NCBI GenBank assembly: GCA_020310875.1
Contig: CM035417.1
Coordinates: forward strand, 110,221,757-110,285,756
Reading direction: 5' to 3'
Origin: Ceratopteris richardii
Lineage: Eukaryota; Streptophyta; Polypodiopsida; Polypodiales; Pteridaceae
Length of the DNA stretch: 64,000 nucleotides
Within the stretch, counting starts at the first letter, position 1, and each line of letters starts with the position of its first letter. A model generated the notes under the pieces. The model saw only the letters and a program-made list of their open reading frames with translations, was not told the origin of the DNA and did no database searches. A program made the position numbers and the translations under genes. Of this stretch, positions 47,112 to 60,549 are shown piece by piece.

Positions 47112-47572
47112 AGTGTGCGAAAGCAGATGCATAGGAGCAGAAGGACGTTGGACTATGGGTCTGGGTGGTGTGCCTGTGGATCATTTTCAGCGCAAGTTTT
47201 ACTTACACTGGTATAATGATCATTTACTATTTTGAGTATTAAGTCATTCCGGTGATCTTGTCTATGTAATACTTTGACTGATGAGGATATAAGTTTAGTT
47301 GTGGTTGTGCGTAAATAGATGGTGGAGAATCCGTGTTATTCTGCATAATTGAATAACATAATTTATCGTGGTGAAGTATTTTGCTTAATGTTGAAAAGTC
47401 TGGTGATGAAATTACTATGTACAAGTTTTCTAGTGTATAATCAGAGTAAAGTGACGAATAACTCTACGCAGTGAATGTTTTCTTTGGGAAAATAAGCATA
47501 GGACCTTTGTAATACATACCCTTCACCATCCCAAGAACCCAGTAGTGGATTTATTCCCGTAAGCCATTAACA
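47112..47572 (-). repeat. LTR H, inverted partial copy
   Basis: On the minus strand it begins TGTTAATGGCTTACGG and follows the plus-strand copy at 46154 for about 460 bp with moderate divergence, then stops matching at about 47112, so it lacks the last 100 bp or so of the LTR. The two copies form a palindrome-like arrangement with arms of about 460 bp and a spacer of about 495 bp. No target duplication is visible around the pair. Confidence 0.75.
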
Positions 47573-48681
47573 TTGGCACCGGCCATGGGGCATGGAATAG
47601 CCAGTTTGAGGGTAGATTAAGGTTGGATGAAAGAAAGAATTCTATGATATATGCTTCTAACACGTTCCGGTGAATCTTATCCGAAGTTCCGAAGTGATCA
47701 ACATCTCTGGAAAGTTACTAGCACATTGGGAACACCCTCCGGTGGCAGTGGTGAAGGACAATCATATGAAGGAAAGCGTGATACTCGGACTAGTGGAGTG
47801 GCACCACAATATTTTCTTGTTCAAGGATTACACAATATACTAGAATTTCAACTAGTTTCATCTGTTTAAAGTGCAGTCAGTGGAGTAGGCACTGGTTCCA
47901 GTGATAGCTTGGTGAATTTTGGTGATAACCCAATTTTTTGTTTTGATTCCGGTGGTACTAGTACATTTGTGGGTGAAAGTTGTGGTGAAAAGTTCATCTC
48001 AAACATGAAATATGATGAATGGTAGTTGAATTCAGACGTGTGTGATCGACTCAATGAAAAATAATAGAGGACCACGACCAAACAATTTTGGACAGCCTCG
48101 TTGGATTGTGCTATTTGTAATACGGCGAGTCATTCTATCAAAACTTGTCCATATAATGCCAAAGTACAAACCAGACTGACCGTAAATGCCATAATATAGG
48201 AGCAGGGACAACCATCTGCCCACTAGATACCACCTCATTTGAAAAATACATCTTATCAAACTTAGAAAAATAATAGAGGACCATGACCAAACAATTTTGG
48301 ACAACCTCATTGGAATTCGAGACAATCCGGTGAAAGTGCATCTCTCCCACCACCAAGCTGCCATTTTTGTGGAGAAATTGGACATATCTGCACATATTGT
48401 AAGCATCCAAATATGATAAGCAAAGAAAATAATGACAACATCCAATAGCAAATATGCTATACATCTCAGCGGTAGATACACAAGCGGCAGCAGTTCAAAC
48501 ATGGTTCGGTAAGAAGTTGCACCCAACTATTGAGATTTTTGAACCAGGAATTCGAGAATAATAGCGTATGTTTACTAAAGCTAGCATGTGGGCAAGTCAA
48601 GAACCAACTGTCTTTGGTCAACAACAACGTATGTTTACTAAAGCTAGCACATGGGAAAATCAAGAACCAACTCTGTTTGGT
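47573..48681 (+). pseudogene. Fragment I: gag scrap with two zinc knuckles
   Basis: Two CX2CX4HX4C motifs are readable on the plus strand: CAICNTASHSIKTC at about 48107-48148 and CHFCGEIGHICTYC near 48350-48391. Each is preceded by a similar NNFGQP segment, so the knuckle region is itself repeated. A two-unit 63-bp repeat follows (48565-48681). Retrotransposon gag is the most likely source; no protease or RT is attached and the family is unclear. Confidence 0.5.
48565..48681 (+). repeat. Two-unit 63-bp tandem repeat
   Basis: Unit 1 spans 48565-48627 and unit 2 starts at 48628; both begin CGTATGTTTACTAAAGCTAG. The period is 21 codons, and the plus-strand translation repeats RMFTKAS...QEPT.FGQ. 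Unit 2 fades where element D1 begins at about 48682. Confidence 0.75.
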
Positions 48682-51600
48682 CAATGGGGCCTGTGTTATG
48701 AAGAAATGACCCAGACCACTGCTCATAGAAACTGATTCTCCTAGTGAGGCGACAATGCTTACCACTCCAAAACTATGCACCCATACATAGAAAGTCATAT
48801 AGACTTACATGTTGGTATGTATTCCTTAGGATCTCACCTTTTGATAGAGGGGTTGTTGATGCACTTACGATGAGTTTCAGTGCCACACATTTCAGCTCTT
48901 GTTGGGTTGTCGGGTAGGCATCTTCTATTGTTCTTTCTTTCTTTTATTCTTTTCCCTGATCCTTCCATGATTTTGGGGTCTGACTAGAAATCAAAATTTC
49001 TTGTCTTTGCACTCCCTTTTCAATACTCCTCATTGGTTCTTCTTCCACCTCATCTAGAGGTGTTTTCCTTTTTATTGCCATCTTCTCCATCTTGATAGGC
49101 TCCTGATTCTTCTTGGGTTCCTTTGTCTCGTCTTCTTCTGCTAGCAAGTGGGGACTGTTCTCTCTAGGCTAGCTATTATGCTCATACCACTTCCTTGTTG
49201 CAATCAAGTACCCTTGTTTTCCACCACCTAATCCCTTTCTTTAGCTAGCTCTAGTCTATATTCTTAGTGGGGATATTTCTCTTAATTGCACTACCTTGGC
49301 TATTGGTGACCGTCGGGGTGCATTCCGAGTTGAAAGCAGCTCAATTGAAATATGAAAAACATTATTTATGGGGTTTTGGCTTGCAATAGCCTGCTTCAGA
49401 CAATCTCTTGTGGAGTGATCTCTTGACTCTAGACACTTGGAGCACAAAAGTGCATTTTTTGGTAAGGGACAATGAGATTGCATGTGACCATATTCTCCAT
49501 ATCTAAAACATATTATAATACATTGAGGCCTATTCTTGAAGACTGAATCTTGTTGGTTCATATTGTTCTATATACCAATATTAGGAGTAGAAGAATACAA
49601 AGTGGGAACTATGGGAACATTAACCAGAACTAGTTTTTGTATGATGGCCATAGGCTACATCATCGAGACCATAGGTGGTGCTTTTCTGGCTAGTTACCCC
49701 AAGTATGCCAGTGATTGTGGTTCAACCATCCCTTTCAAATAATAACAATTGTGGGCTTCATGCCTCCATTTGCTACAAAACTCAGAGATTACCTTGTTCA
49801 GACATTCGGTTTGGGGGTGCCCTTGTCGGTGGTAAATAATAAAACATAGAATAGCTTTTGTCTCTCAGTCCCTTAGCTCTTTGATTTCCTTCCTTAACCT
49901 TGCTACCATGTCCTCTTCATCATTTTCCATTCGTTGTTGTCCTAGGGTATCAATCCACTGCTCCAAGTGGGATGTAGATTCATTGAAATCAACTCGAGCC
50001 TTATCGATCCTAGTGGCCATGGTGACAAAATCTTCTATCAAAGCACTCGATACCAACACACCATGAAGCTTGTGCCTTGTGCTCATCAAAAGTTCCTTTT
50101 CTAGCCATTTCTTGATCAAGAAATCTCTTGGAGTCACAAGTATTTTTGCAACTAATGCCTTAGTTCTTGTCATGAACTCACTGAAGGACTCATCTTTCCT
50201 TAAATTTAAATTCTTCAGCTCATCTTATACTTTCTTGGTCCAAACATAGAAGAAACCTTGGTCTTCATCGTGTTCCATGTTGTAAAGTGATTGTCCTCAA
50301 ACTGGTTGAACCACTTATCAGCCAGCCCATCTAATGTTGTTGGGAATAGGGCCAAGAAGGCATCGTTTGCCCTTCCAATCCTCTACTCTTACATAATTCA
50401 CAAGAACCACTTGACATGATCGTCAGGATCTTCTGTTGAGGCTCCATAGAAGATACAAAAATTAATGTTAATTCGTGAGAGAAATGATGCTAGATCACCC
50501 TGAGCCATCTCCGTGTCGTTTATGTTTTGATGTTTGCCTCAAGACCTTTCCCGAATGGTAATGCTTTGCTCCAAACTAAGTGATGTAGGTAATGAATGAT
50601 TTTGGGTCATAGACAATCTGAGCCCAACAAATGAACAAGCTATCAAGTTGTGGTCCCACCAAGCATGCTAGAAATTGTACAGCTCGCTCTATAGTAGAAC
50701 TGATACTATTATGTTAGACCAGAGAGGAAGCATGTTTACTATGGGACTAGACAAACTAGAAGAGACCCATCATGGGTCATTGTAGATACAAACTCTATCA
50801 TCGCTCCTTATACAAAGCAAACTTGCTCATAATCACAAATTGATTCGATAGATGTAGGAAAGAATTTGAAATAGCTAAAGAGTATTATATTATTGTTTAA
50901 TGTGTAACAAAATAAAAAAATGCCACTCGGCATTGTTTACAAGCCTAGAAGAAACCCATCTTGACAAAAAATCTTACAAATCCATAGAAATTCTTCTTGA
51001 CATAGAATATAATAAAGAAATACAGACGTTCGAGGCTATCATTGATGTGATGTCACAGATACATATAGATAAGTTTCCTCAACCCTAGATACTCTTCAAC
51101 TTCTTGAATCTCTTGAGACTTTGAGTAAGGAGGACACACTAGAAGGTCCTAGTAAGGTGAAGTGGAAGCTAGATGACTCCCCCCCATGCCTCATCACTGA
51201 TCAATTGCCTCCAATGCTAGACTTTTGCAAGATCACCACCCGCCACTCCTTGACCTCCTACGGTTCTTTGAAGACACACTGGTATTTAGTGCACAAACCA
51301 CTCAAAGCCTTATCCACTATGGCTTCCATGCATGAGAGTCTAGGTGAACCAGCTAGCTTCTTCTTCCCAATCTTGATGCGAGAATATTCAATTGTCACAC
51401 TTCCTTCTAAGCATTCTCCACTTCTCAACTTAATTAGCTACCAGCTTTTGTCCCTCCCAGTCAACACTCATCAATCACCACTGACGTATGGTGTCCCCTA
51501 CTTCCATGCCATAGGCATCCTCTCTAATCCTTTCTAGAATCATCAACCATCCTATTGCTTGGTTCTTCATCTTCTCCACTATGCTACTTGCAATCTCTAC

Positions 51601-52155
51601 TCCAAACATACTCAAATCTATTGCCTCTGCATCTACTCCCATAGGTTGCAGTTTTTCAGTTTTACTGTGTCTACTATCTCCTATGTGCTCCTATTTCCTA
51701 GTTGCTCTTGGATAACACTATGCATACACACACTTCTATTCTACATTTATCTATGTGTATCTAATGTGCAATGAATTCCTAATGATGGTGTAATGCTCTT
51801 TGCCTTAATGATACCTAGCACTTCAGCTCATTGGATGTGTGCATGTGGATGTGTGTCTCTCTGCATCTTCCTTTAAACATATATGCCTATGTCTCTATTT
51901 GTGTGTGTCTATCTATCTTCCCTCTATGTTTGTATACTTTCTCCCTTTCTGGATTCAAAAAACTCCATATATACTATGGATCCCTTTTTCTGTCCTAGCG
52001 CTTCTGATTCTTCTTTGTTACTTTGCCTTATTGTCCCATGATGGATGCATCCATTCAAACTATCCATTTGGCATGAGGGAATTATATGGAAATCTTGGAC
52101 TCTTGATCCAAGAAGGGTGTTGTAGATGAAGACTTCAGGTTGGTGATGTGAATAT
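48682..52155 (-). mobile_element. Gypsy-type element D1, gag part and 5' LTR, broken
   Basis: Minus strand, right to left: LTR (about 52155-50666), leader, gag (about 50520-49865) and a zinc-knuckle region (about 49510-49380, CFRYGEYGHMQSHC then CSKCLESRDHSTRDC). The same order in D2 at 59440-62620 shows a family relationship. No RT or integrase is seen before it ends at fragment I. The right side of its LTR is cut, as D2's LTR runs some 240 bp further. Many breaks. Confidence 0.7.
50666..52155 (-). repeat. 5' LTR of D1 (incomplete at its right end)
   Basis: Starts TGCTAGAAATTGTACAGC, as does D2's LTR at 61384, and follows it through to about CAGGTTGGTGATGTGAAT before sequence of family G2 takes over. 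Open frames inside (51121-51774) are shared debris of the LTR and are not called as genes. Confidence 0.65.
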
Positions 52156-54870
52156 CTACCACACTACACAAACCTGCTCTAGTGTTCACTCTCTCCACCA
52201 TGCAGGCACCAATCATAGAACCAGTGGACATTTTACCACCCACCACAACTACTACACCTACCCTATCACCCATTCCCCCTCCACTATCACCACTTACTAG
52301 CAATCCCACTTCCCCAACCCGATTCCCCACCCCCTCTACATTTCAAGTTCTACATACAACATTTGTTTGCACTAATCCAGTTTTCTCCACAATTGAATAA
52401 AAAATGCACTCACTCAAATGTTTGCATGCATTAATTAGATTAGAGAAGAATATGCCTCACTCCATCAACTCAGCAAGACCCTTCAAGTGTATGCCACTTC
52501 CTCCAAATCCAAGTTAATATATTAATGATTGAAAATGCTTCTCTTAATGCCATATACACCAACTTAAAATAAGCATAGATCACTCTTGAAACATAGATGG
52601 AAGACCAAAATAGCAAAAGTGTATAAGAATTAGAAAATCATATATGCACGTGGATGGAGAAAAATGCCAAACATAGTACAAACATGCACCGTTTGTGTGA
52701 TCATCTTTCTACAACAATAGAGGAGAACACATGGCTCCAACACCTGAATGCAAAGAACCTCAAAGCGGCCATGGAAAAAACCATAACCGCTCCTATCAAT
52801 CAATCTCGATTCTAGGTAGTACCATCTGACTCCATTAAAATTATAATCAAAGATTACTCTACATTACTAAAAGAGCATGATAAAGTAACTGAAGAACCAG
52901 TGTCCTTAAAAGCATCAACAAGACCTAAAGAAATTGTACTTCCCATATCAGAGAGCACCTTTGTGGGAATCACCCATGAAGTCCTCAACAACTAGATGAC
53001 CTCCAAAGGCAAGTGGCAGACATGTCCAATCAAATCCAAGAATATGAAGTCACATTGAAATTAGCAGAAGAACGACCTCATTCCATCTAGACCAATCTGA
53101 AGTTGAAGAAAGGGTCCAGATACCCATGGATCTTGTCTATGAAGAAGAGTATGCACTACAACTGACAGTTGGAGGCCATGTTATGATGCAGGATAGGATG
53201 TGTTTGAACTTCAATGTGTCGCGTGGATCAAGCAAATTGAAGAAATATGTGAGACACACTCAACTAGGGTGGAAAACTAGTAATCATCATTAGCACTCTT
53301 CGAGGAAACGATTCTCAAGTTTAAGTACATCATTCAAATAGCCCCCATAAGATTGATAGACATTAACAAACTACAAGATTATCCATAGTTTGTTTTAATG
53401 GGATAACATCGGTGAGATTGAAATGATAGTGGTGAAATTACCCACATTCACAACACAATTCAAGCCAAAGGACCTACCTGTGGCTGCCAAACAAAGCACC
53501 ATTTTTCAATAAAATTGGATTGCTCAATTATTGAAGGACTACCCAAAAATGATGCAAACTTGGAGTAAATCTCCCATGCATATCACATATAGTCCATGTT
53601 ATGGACTCATCCCTCACTGACCAAGCTTAAGTCCTTTGCAATCAAGATGAAAACTAATCCTAATTGTTGTGACTTGCTCAACTATCCTTACCAAGCACCA
53701 CCATAAGGCTCCCCCATGGTCGCATATGTGATTGCAATAATCAGACACTACCTGCCACACCTTTCTAAAATGCAAGATATCATTGTCCCTATGTGCATTA
53801 ATATCTTTGATACAATGTACACTATTTTCAAGGTAAAAAAAAAAACCAAGGCGCCACATTTCAATGCTCCAAGCCCAGCATTTTGGTGTCAAATATCTCC
53901 CAACTTGCTACAAATAGACCTTTCACAATATGTTTGCCACTCGAGTCTGGGAATAGCATTCGAAGGTCTTTAATATCAAAATCATAAATTTACATTTGTT
54001 CGCTTATGAGACACTCCAATACTCAGCACATTATAGGAATCAACAACCAGACACCTAAAGAGAAATTGAATGGCAAGGATTAGAAAAGGACCTAGCATGC
54101 AGTTTATGATTTGTTGAGCATGCTCTAGCTCTCGATGTCCTTCAACATTATATTGAGCACTCCCAACAACAAGGGTTTGTCAGGGACCCCGTATGCAGGA
54201 TGGAGGAGAGTTTTGGAAGTCAAGGCCAAATTGGAAGAGAAACAAGTGGAGAACAAAGTAGCCACAAAACAAGGGGAAGAACATGAGTAAAGTTCCATAG
54301 TTCAACCTTGATATAAACATATAACTTTCTGAAAAACAATGATTTTTTTCAGTAACCCAATTCATGGAAGTCTCACATTTGTGAATACATGCTCCATTCT
54401 TTGCAAGCCGAGGAGTCCCCAAGCTTGAGGAACTTATATAGAAGGTGCATTTCAAATTTCATAGTTTTTGGAGGTCATTTGAGCCTTCAAATTAGTATTA
54501 GACTGAAAGTTTAACCATGATGGACACTAGGTCTGAAACCAGTCAAAAATCACCTTGAAGCTATGAAAGGAGCTTGAGAGATCATTTTTGGGGTTCACTT
54601 GGTTATTTCATGAATCAGAGAGATGTTGTATGAGATATTAAGAGACTTGTAATCTTGTCAATGAATAGAATGCTCCATTGTTCCTCTCTATTGCCTCTAC
54701 CTTGTGTGTGTATATGTGTGTGTGCATCTTGTGTGCTTCTCACCTTCACATTTATGCACATCACTCACTTATGATCTTTATATCACCATCATGTCTCTAT
54801 GGATTGACAATTATGAGGTGGATCTTCATCAACGTTGATATGCATCATTGTTCTATGAATGAAAATAGAC
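52156..54870 (+). mobile_element. Element G2, decayed second copy of family G with LTR
   Basis: Plus-strand fragments match the ORF at 1-1599 in order: WIKQIEEICETHSTRVE against WMKTIEELGTTHSARVE, then LLKDYPKMMQTW against LLQEYPEMMSTW, and YSPCYG against YNPCWG. A purine-rich tract (54197-54210) and an LTR like that of G1 follow (from about 54211). A proline/threonine-rich N-terminal part is at about 52200-52400. The copy has many breaks. It shows that the G ORF and LTR travel together. Confidence 0.7.
54211..54870 (+). repeat. 3' LTR of G2
   Basis: Shares the landmarks of the LTR at 1557-2204: CCGAGGAGTCC, AAACCAGTCAAAA, a GTGTGTATGTGTG run and GGATTGACA. The end is not sharp; it fades around 54845-54870. 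Confidence 0.6.
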
Positions 54871-56285
<1,415 letters not shown>

Positions 56286-56502
56286 ATTTGTCCATTCTCT
56301 CATAAGGAAGAAACCATCATACACCTCGTTTTTTGCGGTTTGCACACTCAAAGATAGTGATCATGGATTTAGGTACACTAGATTCATTGGCATTGCAAAC
56401 CATTTTAGTGGAAAGAAACTCTTCTAGGGATTTATTCTTTTTTTATGTCTATTTATGGACTCCCATCAGATTTATAATTATTTATGTGATATGGTTTGAA
56501 AG
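56286..56502 (+). pseudogene. LINE tail fragment (zf-RVT-like)
   Basis: The plus-strand frame starting near 56287 reads ICPFSHKEETIIHLVFCGLHTQR and then hits two stops (TAG TGA) before W. This matches the cysteine/histidine pattern at the C-terminal end of plant LINE reverse transcriptases (CP.C...ET..HL...C). After a frame change, FIIIYVIWFERC fits the block W.IW.ERN that follows in such proteins. No endonuclease or RT core is visible upstream, so it is 5'-truncated and decayed. It ends where D2's LTR begins. Confidence 0.45.
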
Positions 56503-58167
56503 GTGTACAAGTCGCTATGTAGTAGAGCCGACATTGTTCTATTAGACCAGGGAGGCAGCGTGTTTATTGTAGGACAAGAAGGACCAGCATAAACTCATCA
56601 AGGGCCTTTGTATATATAGATTAACCTTTGATACATATTCAAAACTTGCATAGAACACAAATGACCCGATAGATGTAGTCAAGAAGTTGAACTAACTATG
56701 GAGTATTATATTATTGTTGAATGTGTTACAACATCAAACAGGGGAACTAGTGCTGTTTACAAGTCCACAAGAAATCCTTCTCAAGAAAAAAGCTTACAAA
56801 TCCATAGAAATCCTTCTTGGCACAGAATGTAATAAAGAAATATAGATGTTTGAGGCTATCGTGGATGTGATCTCACGAATACATATAGATCAACCCCAAA
56901 GATCCTTCAACTGCTTGAATCTCTTGAGACTTTGAGGAAGGAAGAAACATTGGAATGTCCTAGTAAGCCAAAGTGGAATCCAACTGATTGCCCCCCATGC
57001 CTTGTTGTCGATCGATTGCCTTCTTTAGGATCACCGCCTTGCTAGTCCCTACCTCCTATGATTTCAAAACGACACACTGGTATTTGGCATGCAAACCACT
57101 CAAAGCCTTACACTATGGCTTCCACACACAAGAGTCCAAATCTGATAGCTACCTTCTTCTTCTTCCAAATGTTGACACTCAAATGTTTAGTTGTCACACT
57201 TCCTTTTGGGAATTTTCCACTTCTGAGGACTTCTAGATTTTTTCCCTCCTAGTTAGCACTAATCAATCACCACGAATGAGTACTATCCTATACTTACACA
57301 CCATAAGCAGCCTCTCTAATCCTTTCTAGAATCATCAACCATCCTATTGCTTGGTTCTTTGCCTTGTCCAATGTGCTACTCGTAATCTCTCCTCTGAACA
57401 TACCCAGATCTACTACCTCTATGTCTTCTCCCATAGGCTATAGTTTTGTACTTTTATTGGTTCTACTATCGCTTGAGTGCTGCTATTTCTTAACTGCTCT
57501 TGACAACACTATGCATACATGAACTTCTATTTTTCATGTATCTCCGCGTGTCTAATGTGTGATGAATCTGTAATGATGGGATAACACTCTATACCTTAGC
57601 AATATCTCGCGCTTCTACTCACTAGATGTGTGCATGTGAATTTGTGTCTCTATGCATCTTTCCTTGAATGTATATGCCTCTATCTCTGTCCTTGTGTGTC
57701 TATCTATCTTCCCTCTCTGTTTGTATATCTCTCTCCCTTTCTAACTATAGAAGGCTCCGTATATATTGTGGATTCCTTTCTCTATCCTAGTTTCAATTCT
57801 TCTTTGTTACTTTGCCTTACTATACATGATGGCGACATCAGTTCAAACTATCCATTTTGCACGTGGGAATTATTGGATTCGTGCTCCAAGAAGGGCATTG
57901 CATATAGGGACTTAGGTGGGTGGCATAAAAGTTTGCTAGGGCTAATGCAAGAGATAGGTCGAGTAGATAAATAATTGTAATTAAATTGCATATTCATGAG
58001 TACGGAATAGCACTCAGGTGGAAATTGGTCTGGTCATACTGATGCTCTTAGGACTTAAAGGCCCAAATCACCATAGTTGATGGTACCATGCATTTTGGTC
58101 TTCTTGGCCACTGAATAGCCACAAGCATCAAAGACAACACACATCGGACCGAAGGATTCTAGAGTCA
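56503..58167 (-). repeat. 3' LTR of D2
   Basis: Runs parallel to 61384-62857 from the GTACA..CGC block to the end CACACATCGGACCGAA...GTCA. It lacks the first ten or so bases at its left end, where LINE-like sequence abuts. Inside, frames such as 56988-57236 and 57630-57974 are LTR sequence. Confidence 0.65.
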
Positions 58168-59009
58168 AGTCGTAATCGCAGACATCCCACTTGATGTAAA
58201 ATGCCCACTTTCAAACTTCAATTTATAGTGGAGCATCCAAAAGAACTTAAGGACTCAAAAAAGTAGGGTGAAGAGAAGCTCTAACTATACTTGAGGACCT
58301 AAACATGGAGATTGACGTGTTTATTCTACAAGTCTACACCTTATCCAAAATTGAACTATGTGTAGTAAATGTTTCTTCCTCTTACGTGTGATTCAACTTG
58401 AGCCTAGATACATTTACTAAAGGTAAAGGCTCATTTTTTAATGTGTCTATGTGAGCTTCTATTTTCTCATATCCCCATCTGAGTAAGCTTATGAAATTCT
58501 TCCCCATGCTTATAAGTGTTCTTAGGGACTTCTCTCCATATCCCAATTTAAAGCGGATTCAGCTTCGCCCATCCTTCCTTATGTTTTGTAAGATCTAGTG
58601 ACTTCTTGAGGACTTTCATCATACAAGGTTGGCCTCCTTTTTGTTAGCTTCTTGAGCTTGAATTTCCTTGTTTGTTCGTACATCCCATCATGCTACTTGC
58701 TCTTCTTGTCCTAGCCTTGGCATTGATCTAAAGGATGATTTTTTTGTCCTCAACAGCTGCATCCTTTTTTCCTTCCATGTATCATTCCCATGCTCTACTT
58801 GCATCACGCTCCTTCCTTGTGATTGCCTTTGTAGGGTCATGCCGCACTTTGCCATGCCCAAGCTGTTGATTTCTCCAAGGATAACCTTACTATAGGTGAT
58901 AATATAAGTCCATCTCTGAGGGGTTGGTTCCTCAATCACATGATTAAGCTACCAAGCTAGCGACACTTCTTTGTGCGTAATCCTAGCTAGCTTCCATTTG
59001 CAGCTACTT

Positions 59010-59420
59010 CATCTTATCCTGATCATGTAACCACATATAGTTCCACCCCCAATCATGGATGACCTTTGCATGAATGAGCCATGGCCATCCCAGTAGTAAG
59101 GGGAAACCTTCAATCATAAGTGGGAGTCATAGTACAAAAAAATCTAGGATAAATTCAGACCCTTCTAACATTAGTTCTACCCCCTCGACTATTCCAATTG
59201 GTTTCATAACAATGAATTGTGATTATTTAGATAATTGAAGTTCCAACCCCTTCATCATTGATTCTGGCATCATAACAATGAATTGTGATTATTTAGATAA
59301 TTGAAGTTCCAACCCCTTCATCATTGATTCTGGCATCAGGTTGATCTCGGATCCATCATCTATAAGTACTCCTATAATTTCTTGACCGATTATTTTAATT
59401 GTTATCTATGGACCATGGTA
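59010..59420 (-). pseudogene. Aspartic protease region of D2
   Basis: The minus-strand translation shows ILIDDGSEINLMPE, which fits the aspartic protease active-site region of gypsy elements in position and form, followed by FIVMKPIGIVEGVELMLEG. An exact 66-bp tandem repeat (59205-59336) lies within it. It sits downstream of the gag zinc-knuckle region, as expected. Confidence 0.55.
59205..59336. repeat. Exact two-copy 66-bp tandem repeat
   Basis: 59205-59270 and 59271-59336 read identically, starting CATAACAATGAATTGTGATT. The length is a multiple of three and the copies show no differences, although the surrounding element is old, so the repeat is recent or kept uniform. Confidence 0.9.
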
Positions 59421-60549
59421 CTCAATCAACGGGGCATGTGTTATGAAGCAATTACCTAGACTGCCCTCCATAGAAATTGGTGCTCCCAATGAAGCAAATA
59501 TGCTTATCATGTCACTCCGGAATCGTGCATCCATATGTAGTAGATTGTATATACTGACCTGCTAGTATGTATTCTTTAGGATATGACCTACTAATAGAGG
59601 GGTTGTCGATGCACTTTTGGTGAGCTTCAGTGCTGCACATTTGAGCTCTTGTTGGTCCATCTGGTAGGCATATTCTATCGTTCTTTCTTTCTTTTGTTAT
59701 TATCACTGATCCTTTCATGATTCTACGGTGTAACTAGATGCTAGAATGTCTAGTCTTTGCACCCCCTTTCCAATGCTCCTCATCAGTTCTTCTTCTACCT
59801 CTGTTAAAGGTGTTTTCCTCTCGATAGTCATCTTCTTCGTCTTGGTTGGCTTGAGATTCTTCTTGGGTTCCCTCATCCCATCTTTTCTCTACCAACAAGT
59901 GGGGACTGTTCTCTGGAGGCTAGCTACTCCGATCGTAACACCTCCCTGCTATTGTCTAGTACCCTTGTTTTGCACCACCTCATTTCTTTCTTTGGATACC
60001 TTTTGAGTTATCATCTTTATTCTTAGTGGGGAGATTTCTCTTAATTGCACTACATTAACTATTGGTGATGTCACGATACATTCCGGGTTGAAAGTGGTTC
60101 TATTGAAATATGAAAAGCATTATTTATGGGGTTTTGGCTTGATGTAGCTTGCTTCAAATAGTCTCTCATGTAGTGATCTCTTGTCTCTAGACAATTGGAA
60201 TACAGAGGTGTGTTTTTTGGTAAGAGGTACCCAGCTTAGACATGGCCATATTCTTCACATTTAAAACATACTATGGGACATTGAGGCCTATTCCTGCTAG
60301 CAGGAGTAGATTCAAAAGTAGGAAATGTTGGGATATTACCAAGAGCAAGTCTTGGTACTACCACCATTGGCTATGTCATTGGAACCATAGGTGGCACTGG
60401 TCTAACTAGTTGCCCCTAGTATGCAAGTGCTTGCATCTAAGCCATCCCCATCCAATAGTAACAATTGCCAACTTCATGCCCGAACTTGCCCTAAAACTCA
60501 CAAATTACCTTAATTGGACATTCGATTTGGGGTTGGCCATGTTGGTGGC

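Noticed and set aside
47019-47235. Two overlapping plus-strand frames of 65 codons in element H
   Set aside because: They run across the inverted LTR arm and oppose a longer frame; no domain or start context.
48944-49147. A 67-codon lysine/glutamate-rich frame
   Set aside because: It lies in the decayed stretch between gag and protease of D1, collinear with D2, so it is a remnant of the element and not a separate gene.
51121-52129. Frames of 138, 71 and 96 codons resembling a small gene cluster with signal-like Leu/Phe-rich stretches
   Set aside because: The same sequence recurs at 56988-57974 and 61900-62500 as D-family LTR, so it is repeat sequence.
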